From Acidobacteriota bacterium (GTDB lineage Bacteria; Acidobacteriota; Vicinamibacteria; Vicinamibacterales; UBA8438), in assembly GCA_003533545.1 (NCBI GenBank), contig DQEK01000073.1, forward strand, positions 653 through 7,207: 6,555 nt of DNA, read 5' to 3'. Shown piece by piece: positions 1-5,908 of this stretch. Both the position numbers and the translations under genes were made by a program. How positions within the stretch are numbered: position 1 is the first letter of the stretch; each line of letters begins with the position of its first letter. The notes below the pieces were generated by a model. That model saw only the letters and a list, made by a program, of their open reading frames with translations, was not told where the DNA came from and searched no databases.

Positions 1-771
1 CAACGTTCGGTGCTCGACGAGATCAACTTCGAGGCTCATCCTGGCGAACTGGTAGCGATCGTCGGTTTGACCGGCGCCGGAAAAACCACCATCGCCAACC
101 TCATTCCTCGATTTTTTAGGCCAGAAAGCGGACAGATCCTGCTAGACGGCGTCAACATCAACGATTATGCGCTGCGCAGCCTCCGCTCGAAAATCGCGCT
201 AGTCCCCCAGACGCCGATCCTATTTAGCGGAACCATTGCCGACAACATCCGGTACGGACGACTTAACGCCACCAGCGCCGAAATCGAAAGCGCAGCGAAG
301 TCAGCACACGCGCACGAGTTCATTCGACGACTGCCCCAGGGGTACGAAACCCTGGTAGCCGAAGCGGGTGCCACTTTTTCTGGAGGCGAACGGCAGCGAC
401 TCGGCATCGCCCGCGCCTTGCTGAAAGAAGCACCAATCCTAATCCTCGACGAACCCACCTCGGCCGTCGACGCACTCTCTGAACAGGCGGTATTCGACGC
501 TCTACGGCGTGTTCGTTCTAACCACACGACCCTGGTCATCGCCCATCGCTTGTCAACAATTCGCGACGCCGACCGCATCCTCGTCCTCCAGAAGGGTCGT
601 GTCGAGGCTCAAGGCCCCCACAGCGCACTCCTCGCTTCGAGCGCTCTCTATCGCCAGATGTGCGCCCGGTTATCCGTCGGAGTATCGCTCGACGAACAGG
701 AATCTGTGGACGAACTACTGCGAGATTCATCGACAGCCTGCACATCAGCAACCACCGGCGTCACCAAGTGA
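1..771 (+). CDS. ABC transporter, C-terminal ATP-binding domain (5' partial)
   Basis: The reading frame is open from base 1 with no start in context (a GTG at 10 is internal), so this is the 3' end of a longer gene. The 256 visible residues are a complete exporter-type nucleotide-binding domain plus a tail of about 35 residues. Counting from the GTG codon at 10, I see Walker A GLTGAGKT (19-26), Q-loop Q67, signature FSGGE (123-127), Walker B ILILDEP (143-149) with catalytic E148, D-loop SAVD (151-154) and H-loop H179 in AHRLST. The AHRLST and LFSGTIADNIRYG segments are typical of ABCB/MsbA-type exporters, where a six-helix membrane domain precedes the ATPase; that domain would lie upstream of the window. 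The signature has F for the usual L and E for the usual Q, a variation also found in active exporters. The stop overlaps the next gene's GTG start (GTGA), suggesting co-translation with the glycosyltransferase-like gene. The substrate is unknown; export of a glycoside or glycolipid is inferred from neighbours only. Confidence 0.93.
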   Translation, partial: QRSVLDEINFEAHPGELVAIVGLTGAGKTTIANLIPRFFRPESGQILLDGVNINDYALRSLRSKIALVPQTPILFSGTIADNIRYGRLNATSAEIESAAKSAHAHEFIRRLPQGYETLVAEAGATFSGGERQRLGIARALLKEAPILILDEPTSAVDALSEQAVFDALRRVRSNHTTLVIAHRLSTIRDADRILVLQKGRVEAQGPHSALLASSALYRQMCARLSVGVSLDEQESVDELLRDSSTACTSATTGVTK

Positions 772-1889
772 AAATTTTGCTCGCCGGTGTCATCGGTCGT
801 TACCCGTATGGCGGCGTTGCCTGGTGCTCACTGATGTACCTGATCGGACTCCGCGAGTTGGGACACGACGTCGTCTATCTTGAAGACACTGGCGAATGCG
901 TCTACGACGCTGATCGGAACACGATTTCGACCGATCCCACTTACGGTACCAACTACATTCACTCTGCACTTAAGCCATTCGAATTCGGTGACCGCTGGTG
1001 TTTCATTAACTACGATGGCACATATCGGGGAATGACCCAGAGCGCGCTGCGTGATTTTTGCGCGGATGCGGATCTTTACGTCAACCTTTCTGGTGGGTCG
1101 TGGTTCTGGCGAGACGAGTACCGACGAATTCCCAGCAAGATTTTCATCGACTCGGACCCGGTGTTCACACAGCTCGCCATCGCGAAGGGCGACGCCTGGT
1201 ATGTAGAGTTCTTCCGCGGCTTCGATCAGCTATTCACGTTCGGCGCCAACATCGGCGCCGACAGTTCTGACGTGCCGACAGGCGAGTTCACCTGGCACCA
1301 CACCTGGCAGCCGGTCGTGACTCGACTCTGGCACACCAACAACCCCCCGGCCGACAACCGCGTCACAACGGTCATGACGTGGAAAACCGAAAGCTTTACT
1401 GACGTGGACGGCAACAAGGACCGCGAGTTTGTGAAGTTTCTTGACCTGCCATCTCGTACGTCGAGCCATTTTCAACTGGCAGTAAACGGTCCCCACGAGT
1501 TGTTGCGTGAGCGTGGGTGGAATCCCGTCGACGCCATGCGGGTGTCCCGTTCCCCCTGGGATTACCGCCGTTTTATTCAGCAATCAAGAGGCGAGTTCGG
1601 GATCGCCAAACACGCGTACGTTTCACGTCGTTCTGGCTGGTTCAGCGACCGCACCGAATGCTATTTGGCGGCCGGCCGGCCCGCGGTAGTACAGGACACC
1701 GGATGGAGCGACCATCTGCCCTCAACGACGGGCCTGCTGCCTTTCTCAAACACCGAAGAAGCTGTTGAAGCGTTGGCGCGCCTCGACCGTGACTACGCGG
1801 CCCACGCACGGGTCGCCGGAGAAATTGCCGAAGAACATTTCGTGGCGGCTCGGGTGCTGAACCCACTGTTAGAAAGGGCCTGCGCGTGA
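768..1889 (+). CDS. Uncharacterised GT-B-like glycosyltransferase family protein
   Basis: This 373-residue protein begins with MKILLAGVIGRYPYGGVAW, a Rossmann beta-strand and glycine-rich turn as in GT-B glycosyltransferases, followed by a second strand (GHDVVYLED, 32-40). The open frame extends upstream to 660, but I chose GTG 768 because it starts exactly at this strand and overlaps the ABC stop by 4 bases; the extra 36 residues are arginine-rich and look like a shadow of the ABC tail. Middle landmarks are LYVNLSGG (103-110), then IPSKIFIDSDPVFTQ (121-135). The C-terminal half holds FGIAKHAYVSRRSGWFSDR (277-295) and CYLAAGRPAVVQDTG (298-312), resembling the donor-binding region of GT4-type enzymes, although the classical E-x7-E motif is not evident. 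From memory, related proteins are usually annotated only as glycosyltransferase or hypothetical. No membrane segment or signal peptide is visible, so it is probably cytoplasmic. Sugar donor and acceptor are unknown. There is no clear Shine-Dalgarno sequence, consistent with coupling to the gene before it. Confidence 0.8.
   Translation: MKILLAGVIGRYPYGGVAWCSLMYLIGLRELGHDVVYLEDTGECVYDADRNTISTDPTYGTNYIHSALKPFEFGDRWCFINYDGTYRGMTQSALRDFCADADLYVNLSGGSWFWRDEYRRIPSKIFIDSDPVFTQLAIAKGDAWYVEFFRGFDQLFTFGANIGADSSDVPTGEFTWHHTWQPVVTRLWHTNNPPADNRVTTVMTWKTESFTDVDGNKDREFVKFLDLPSRTSSHFQLAVNGPHELLRERGWNPVDAMRVSRSPWDYRRFIQQSRGEFGIAKHAYVSRRSGWFSDRTECYLAAGRPAVVQDTGWSDHLPSTTGLLPFSNTEEAVEALARLDRDYAAHARVAGEIAEEHFVAARVLNPLLERACA
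1873..1878 (+). promoter_or_regulatory. Shine-Dalgarno-like site for GTG start at 1886
   Basis: AAAGGG lies inside the last codons of the upstream gene, 7 bases before the GTG at 1886. It supports that start even though the start overlaps the previous stop by 4 bases (GTGA). The following ATG at 1907 would remove the first beta-strand (LRIAMVAP), so it is less likely. Confidence 0.45.
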
Positions 1890-2941
1890 GTTGCCTCCGC
1901 ATCGCCATGGTGGCGCCCGTGGCGCAGGCGGTGCCGCCGACGAAGTCAGGGTCGGTCGAAACCGTGACCGCACTTCTGACCGACGGCCTGGTCGCCCGTG
2001 GGCACGAGGTCACCCTGTTCGCCACTTCTCACTCCAAAACCACCGCCACATTACACGCTACCCAAGCGCGTGGATATCACGAAGACCCAACACTCTGGCC
2101 CTGGGAACTCTGCGAGCTTTTCAACCTGGCGGCCGCTGTCGAACGGGCGGAATCGTTCGATCTCATTCACTACCAAGCCGAGTACACACCAATTGCACTG
2201 GCTTTCTCTCGATTGATATCCACACCATTGCTCCAGACGCTCCACCATGCGCCATCCGCAACCGAAGTACAACTATGGTCCAAGTATCCGGAAGCGCCCT
2301 TCGTCGCGGTGTCCAACGCGCAAGCCGCCAGGATGGTCGGGCTCAGGGTTGCGGCCACCATCCATCACGCGATCGATACCGACCAGTTGAGCTTCAAAGC
2401 AACCGCCGAGGACTATTTATTGTTTCTAGGACGCTTTACTGAAGGGAAGGGAGTCCTGCAAGCAATTGAGGTAGCCAGCCGCACTGGGCAGCGCCTCGTT
2501 TTAGCAGGCGCAGAGAACAATTACTACCGGGAGGTCGTCTCGCCACACATTGACGGAGAAAACGTCGTCTACGCCGGCGAAGTCGGAGGTGCAGAGAAGG
2601 GGGCGCTTCTGGGCGGCGCGCGCGCACTGCTCTATCCAATACAGGAAGCTGAACCCTTTGGTCTCGTCTTGATCGAAGCCATGGCCTGTGGGACTCCAGT
2701 CGCCGCCCTCGACTGCGGGGCGGTCTCCGAACTCGTTGACAACGGAGTTACCGGCTGCCTCTCCACGTCCCTCGACGCCCTCGTCGCCAGCCTCCCACGC
2801 GTCGAGGCGCTTGACCGACCGAGTGTCCGCGCTCAGGCAGTGAAGCGCTTTGGGCCCGACCAAGCGGTCGATGCCCATGTGGAGCTTTACGAGCGACTCA
2901 TCACCGAAAGCCTGGCACACCATGAACGAACCGCAAGGTGA
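1886..2941 (+). CDS. GT4-family glycosyltransferase
   Basis: This 351-residue retaining GT-B enzyme would transfer a sugar from a nucleotide-sugar donor to an unknown acceptor in the cytoplasm. The N-terminal acceptor domain starts LRIAMVAPVAQAVPPTKSGS (4-23) and continues LVARGHEVTLFAT (35-47) and FDLIHYQ (91-97). The C-terminal donor domain has LLFLGRFTEGKG (178-189), with R183 and K188 at the usual diphosphate-contacting positions, then LVLAGAENN (204-212), YAGEVGGAEKGALLGGARALLYP (229-251) and EPFGLVLIE (256-264), the E-x7-E motif with both glutamates present, followed by AMACGTPV. Length is normal for compact GT4 enzymes. The family member is of the VPP-x-x-x-GG/GS type, in which the usual YGG turn reads KSGS here. 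It overlaps the previous gene by 4 bases and the next by 20. Being next to a PIG-L deacetylase invites comparison with MshA/MshB or BshA/BshB, but the motifs do not establish that the donor is UDP-GlcNAc. Confidence 0.93.
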   Translation: MSCLRIAMVAPVAQAVPPTKSGSVETVTALLTDGLVARGHEVTLFATSHSKTTATLHATQARGYHEDPTLWPWELCELFNLAAAVERAESFDLIHYQAEYTPIALAFSRLISTPLLQTLHHAPSATEVQLWSKYPEAPFVAVSNAQAARMVGLRVAATIHHAIDTDQLSFKATAEDYLLFLGRFTEGKGVLQAIEVASRTGQRLVLAGAENNYYREVVSPHIDGENVVYAGEVGGAEKGALLGGARALLYPIQEAEPFGLVLIEAMACGTPVAALDCGAVSELVDNGVTGCLSTSLDALVASLPRVEALDRPSVRAQAVKRFGPDQAVDAHVELYERLITESLAHHERTAR

Positions 2942-3740
2942 TGCAACGTCGGCGCCACCATCGCTTCTCGCGGTGTTCGCTCATCCCGACGACGAAGCGC
3001 TCGCCTCCGGAGGGCTCCTCGCCTGGTGCGCAACGTTGGGCGTTCAGGTGTCGTTACTCTGCCTAACCCACGGAGAGCACGGGCCTGACCAACGCAAGTC
3101 CAACTTGCAGAATGCGACTACCCTCGATGTAGTCCGCGCTCGAGAGCTCAGGGAGGCGGCCGGTGTTCTAGGGATCGACGACGTCACACTGTTACACCAT
3201 GAAGACGGAATGCTGCCGTGGTCAAACACGGAACAGCTCCAAGCGGACATCAGCGAAACAATCGCGCGCACAGCCGCCGACGTGGTGCTCACTTTCGACG
3301 AAGATGGGCTGTACTGGCACCCAGATCATATCGCCGCCCATGAGCGAACCACAGCCGCGGTTGCGGCACTGACGGGACCGCCGGCCCTCTATTACGTCAC
3401 CATCCCCGAAGGTACGATTCGGGCCATAGTTGCGCACGCGGACACCGTAACCCCAAACGTGGACGACAGCGTAACCTCGAGGACTGTCCTCGGAGTGACG
3501 AACCCGGACGCCTTCGGCACGCTGGCCCCACGTCCGACACTCGCACTAAACGTAACAAAATTTACCGATCGCAAGCTGCAAGCCATCCGATGTCACCAAA
3601 GCCAGCTCGGGAACGATGCCCTGACGTTCCTAACGCCTGAGAGCGCCTCAAAACTACTCGCCACCGAACACTACCGGCGTGCTAATGTCGGTCGACAGGG
3701 CGCCACGTTTCTCGATAGTCTCGCTGCGGATTCCAACTAG
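2922..3740 (+). CDS. PIG-L/LmbE-family zinc-dependent N-deacetylase
   Basis: A 272-residue hydrolase of the family containing MshB, BshB, LmbE and eukaryotic PIG-L, which removes acyl (usually acetyl) groups from amino sugars or amide conjugates. The signature AHPDDE spans 20-25: H21 and D24 match two zinc ligands and D23 the general base; HPDH at 133-136 supplies the third ligand, H136. Other family landmarks are SLLCLTHGEHG (44-54), RARELREAAGVLGI (72-85) and KLQAIRCHQSQ (218-228). All core residues are intact. I chose ATG 2922, which leaves about 14 residues before the first strand; the frame opens upstream to 2850, but those residues are a shadow of the GT4 gene. The start lies 20 bases inside the GT4 gene, with only a weak GAAAG at 2906-2910, so re-initiation after the upstream gene is likely. 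No signal peptide is seen, so it should be cytoplasmic. The best inference is deacetylation of the sugar attached by a neighbouring glycosyltransferase. Confidence 0.92.
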   Translation: MNEPQGDATSAPPSLLAVFAHPDDEALASGGLLAWCATLGVQVSLLCLTHGEHGPDQRKSNLQNATTLDVVRARELREAAGVLGIDDVTLLHHEDGMLPWSNTEQLQADISETIARTAADVVLTFDEDGLYWHPDHIAAHERTTAAVAALTGPPALYYVTIPEGTIRAIVAHADTVTPNVDDSVTSRTVLGVTNPDAFGTLAPRPTLALNVTKFTDRKLQAIRCHQSQLGNDALTFLTPESASKLLATEHYRRANVGRQGATFLDSLAADSN

Positions 3741-3770
3741 TCAGAGCGACCGATTGCAAGCTCCTGAGAC

Positions 3771-5024
3771 ATGAACGACGCACTGCTCAATCTGCTGCGC
3801 TGTCCCTTCTGTGGTACCCGGCTGTCGCTGGTCGACACCGGTGCGACGGTACGAGTAAATGGGCAAATCCGTTCTGGGGTAATCGCGTGTGGGTGCTGCG
3901 CCTTCCCAATCGTTTCTGGAATCCCAGTGTTGATTGCCGATGATGTAACTAGACAGGCCGTACGTGCTCTCGAAGCCGGACAACCGGAGGATGCCCTCCT
4001 TGGACTCCTAGGACTCCAAGGCGACCGCGTCGAACAGTTCCGGACGCTCTTAGCCACCCCTGAAGGCACCTATCAGTCCGCCTTGAAACTACTCAGCGTA
4101 GACGCCGAGGGGACCTACTTTCTCTACCGTTTCTCTGACCCGACATTTCTCGTCGCCGAGGCGATCGTGCGGGCGTTAGCCCCTTACGGCGCCACCCGTA
4201 ATGGTCCCATTCTCGACCTTTGTGGCGGTTGCGGACACCTAACGAACGTCCTCGCCAGCCTGGCCCCGAACGTTGTCACGCCCGCTCAAACCGTAGTCAC
4301 CGATCTGTATTTCTGGAAGCTCTGGCTGGCTACTCGGTTCACCGCACCGGGAGCCGCAGCCGTGTGCTGTAACGCCGATGCGCCGCTTCCGTTCGCGCGT
4401 GATCTGTTTTCGATGGTAGTGCTAACCGACGCTTTCCCCTATATCTGGCACAAGCGGTTGTGTGCGGACGAAATGGCCCGTGTCAGCCGGTCAGACGGAA
4501 CCCTGTTACTCCCACATCTCCACAATGTACTCGGCGAAAATTTCTCCGCTGGGAGCACGTTGAGCCCAGCAGACTACCGGGATCTGTTCGTGATGGGCCA
4601 CACAAGGCTCTTCAGCGACGCCACGTTACTCGACGACTTGCTCGCCAATTCGACGATCGACCTCACGAAACATCGCTCGCCGGAAGAGATTGGCAACGAA
4701 CCGTCACTGACCCTCGTCGCGTCCTCGCTGTCTCGCACATTCAAGACCCATGCGATTCCAGAGCGTGATGGCGTAGAAGGCGAGCTGATAGTCAATCCGC
4801 TCTATAACGTCGAACGCGGGCATGAACGGTCGGTGCTGACCCTAACCTTCCCCACCCCTGAGTATGAAGCCGAATTCGAGGACTGTCGCCGATACCTGCC
4901 TGCGTCCGTGACGATCGATGCGGACGTCTCGGGACCCCTTGCACCAGCGATGTTCGGAAGTCAGTACAGCGAGTTGCGACGCCGACGCATACTAGTCGAT
5001 GCGCCACCGCGGTATCGAGACTAG
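3771..5024 (+). CDS. SAM-dependent methyltransferase with N-terminal Trm112-like zinc domain
   Basis: A 417-residue protein with three parts. Residues 1-57 form a Trm112/YcaR-like zinc-binding module: LLRCPFCG with C11 and C14, then CGCC (40-43) with C40 and C43, and FPIVSGIPVLIAD, a characteristic ending. Residues about 115-260 are a class I Rossmann methyltransferase: motif I ILDLCGGCGHLT (147-158), an acidic residue D178 in VVTDLYFW, NADAPLPFARDLFSMVVLTDAF (201-222) as motif III/IV, and DEMARVSRSDGTLLLPH (233-249) as the post-IV strand. Motif I carries cysteines around the glycines, which is uncommon but keeps the D-x-G-x-G spacing. Residues 260-417 show no motif I recognise. The ATG at 3771 gives the canonical start of the zinc module; no strong Shine-Dalgarno sequence precedes it. 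It follows the deacetylase after 30 bases, with no terminator visible, so it is probably the last gene of the operon. The methyl acceptor is unknown; a sugar or other small molecule made by the operon is a guess from context. Confidence 0.85.
   Translation: MNDALLNLLRCPFCGTRLSLVDTGATVRVNGQIRSGVIACGCCAFPIVSGIPVLIADDVTRQAVRALEAGQPEDALLGLLGLQGDRVEQFRTLLATPEGTYQSALKLLSVDAEGTYFLYRFSDPTFLVAEAIVRALAPYGATRNGPILDLCGGCGHLTNVLASLAPNVVTPAQTVVTDLYFWKLWLATRFTAPGAAAVCCNADAPLPFARDLFSMVVLTDAFPYIWHKRLCADEMARVSRSDGTLLLPHLHNVLGENFSAGSTLSPADYRDLFVMGHTRLFSDATLLDDLLANSTIDLTKHRSPEEIGNEPSLTLVASSLSRTFKTHAIPERDGVEGELIVNPLYNVERGHERSVLTLTFPTPEYEAEFEDCRRYLPASVTIDADVSGPLAPAMFGSQYSELRRRRILVDAPPRYRD
3986..4021. repeat. Back-to-back inverted repeats inside the methyltransferase gene
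   Basis: GGAGG (3986-3990) pairs with CCTCC (3995-3999) around ATGC. Immediately after, 3998-4021 is a 24-base palindrome centred between 4009 and 4010: the outer arms CCTTGGA and TCCAAGG and the core TCCTAGGA are symmetric, and the only mismatch pair is C4005/C4014. The heptamer GGACTCC also occurs twice as a direct repeat (4002-4008 and 4011-4017). It encodes the Leu/Gly-rich stretch LLGLLGLQG, so it may simply follow from the codons used. Confidence 0.6.
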
Positions 5025-5032
5025 AACCTAGG
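5025..5032. other. Convergent 8-base gap between two operons
   Basis: The methyltransferase stop (TAG, ending 5024) and the EEP stop (TGA on the minus strand, ending 5033) leave 8 bases, AACCTAGG. No stem-loop with a T-run is visible here. Each transcript therefore probably runs into the opposite gene before it ends, or stops by a factor-dependent mechanism. Confidence 0.7.
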
Positions 5033-5908
5033 TCACTGAAGCGTGAGGCGAGCTGCAACCGGATAGTGGTCCGAGGGATAGCGCCCGCTCTCGTTGTGCA
5101 GCACGGTTTCCACAGCGTGGACTGCAATCGGACCACCCACGAGAATCCAATCGACGCGCTCGGTCAGCGCCTCACCGGGCGGACCAAAATCGCCATACGT
5201 AGCGATTGGGCCGGTCCGCGTAGTCGCTTCGACCCAAGCGTCCCGCAACCCCCCAGAGGTCATCCTGTGCCATGTATCACTCTCTTCGGCGTTATTGTTG
5301 AAATCGCCAAGCACAACGACGGGCGTTCCCGCCGGAAGCGCCGACACCCGTGTCGAGACGAGCGCGGCCGAGTCCAGCTGAGATTGCCCACGGCGCAACG
5401 TAAAGTGGGTATTGAAGACGTAGACCTGACGCCCACTCGCGCGGTGGTGGAATCTGGCCCAGGTCACGATGCGTCCACCACCGCGGCGTCGACGGTTGCC
5501 AGTACGCGGCACCGGTGGTACATCAGGCGTCGAAGTCAGCCAGAAATTACCCGATTCGACCGGGCTCAATTCACGGTACCGATAAAAAATCGGCGTAGCC
5601 TCGCTCAGACCGACCCCACCGTTAAGTCCACGATCGATCCCGAACCAGCGGTACTCGGAAAGCGCTGAATCTAGGAACTCAATTTGCTCGTCGAGCGCTT
5701 CCTGCAAGCCCACGACCTGGGGTGAAAATCGTTCGATCGTCTCGACCACCAAGTCCTTCCGATGGGGCCAAGAGTTCTCGCCATCGCGCCCATTCGCGGT
5801 ACGGATGTTGAAAGTCATCACCTCCAGCGACACCTGCCCCCAGGAAAACCCGGGAGCCATAAGCCCGGTCGCCACGATCATCGAGACGACAGTCACCATT
5901 CTCGACAT
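5033..5908 (-). CDS. Secreted endonuclease/exonuclease/phosphatase (EEP) family protein
   Basis: A 291-residue metal-dependent phosphodiesterase/phosphatase fold, related to DNase I, sphingomyelinase and inositol phosphatases. Residues 1-25 form a signal peptide-like segment (MSRM, hydrophobic VTVVSMIVATGLM, then APGFSWGQ), so the mature enzyme should lie outside the cytoplasm. Catalytic landmarks are all present: N34 in VMTFNIR, E70 in VVGLQE, H168 in VFNTHF, D202 and N204 in VLGDFNNN, D253 in VDWILV, and D280-H281 in PSDHYPV. An insert rich in arginine and glycine (138-146) sits just before RIVTWARF. I chose ATG 5908: GGAGGA (5919-5914) lies 5 bases upstream, whereas a GTG at 5911 would be only 2 bases away. 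The start overlaps the upstream stop by one base (TGATG), indicating coupling with the sulfatase-like gene. The substrate is unknown: lipid headgroup, sugar phosphate and nucleic acid are all possible for the fold. Its 3' end faces the methyltransferase gene across 8 bases. Confidence 0.9.
   Translation of the reverse strand: MSRMVTVVSMIVATGLMAPGFSWGQVSLEVMTFNIRTANGRDGENSWPHRKDLVVETIERFSPQVVGLQEALDEQIEFLDSALSEYRWFGIDRGLNGGVGLSEATPIFYRYRELSPVESGNFWLTSTPDVPPVPRTGNRRRRGGGRIVTWARFHHRASGRQVYVFNTHFTLRRGQSQLDSAALVSTRVSALPAGTPVVVLGDFNNNAEESDTWHRMTSGGLRDAWVEATTRTGPIATYGDFGPPGEALTERVDWILVGGPIAVHAVETVLHNESGRYPSDHYPVAARLTLQ

Noticed and set aside
165..578. Open frame of 137 codons on the minus strand inside the ABC ATPase gene
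   Set aside because: It is fully antisense to a domain with every ABC motif intact, and its translation is rich in Arg and Ser with no recognisable domain.
660..767. Upstream extension of the glycosyltransferase-like frame to a GTG at 660
   Set aside because: It would overlap the ABC gene by 112 bases and add 36 Arg-rich residues before a canonical first beta-strand; GTG 768 with its 4-base overlap is far more plausible.
2850..2921. Upstream extension of the deacetylase frame
   Set aside because: It lies wholly inside the GT4 gene, and the ATG at 2922 already leaves a normal lead-in before the AHPDDE strand.
2501..2923. 140-codon minus-strand open frame opposite the GT4 gene
   Set aside because: It is a shadow of the GT4 donor domain, with no supported start context or domain.
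1886..3740. Naming the pair bshA/bshB or mshA/mshB
   Set aside because: Both enzyme families are broad, and no motif seen here fixes UDP-GlcNAc, malate or inositol phosphate as substrates; the rest of either thiol pathway is not in the window.
3741..3770. Promoter or terminator between the deacetylase and methyltransferase genes
   Set aside because: The 30-base gap contains no convincing -35/-10 pair and no hairpin with a T-run.
5066..5668. 200-codon plus-strand open frame opposite the EEP gene
   Set aside because: It is antisense to a gene with all EEP catalytic motifs and has low-complexity, Arg/Pro/Thr-rich composition.
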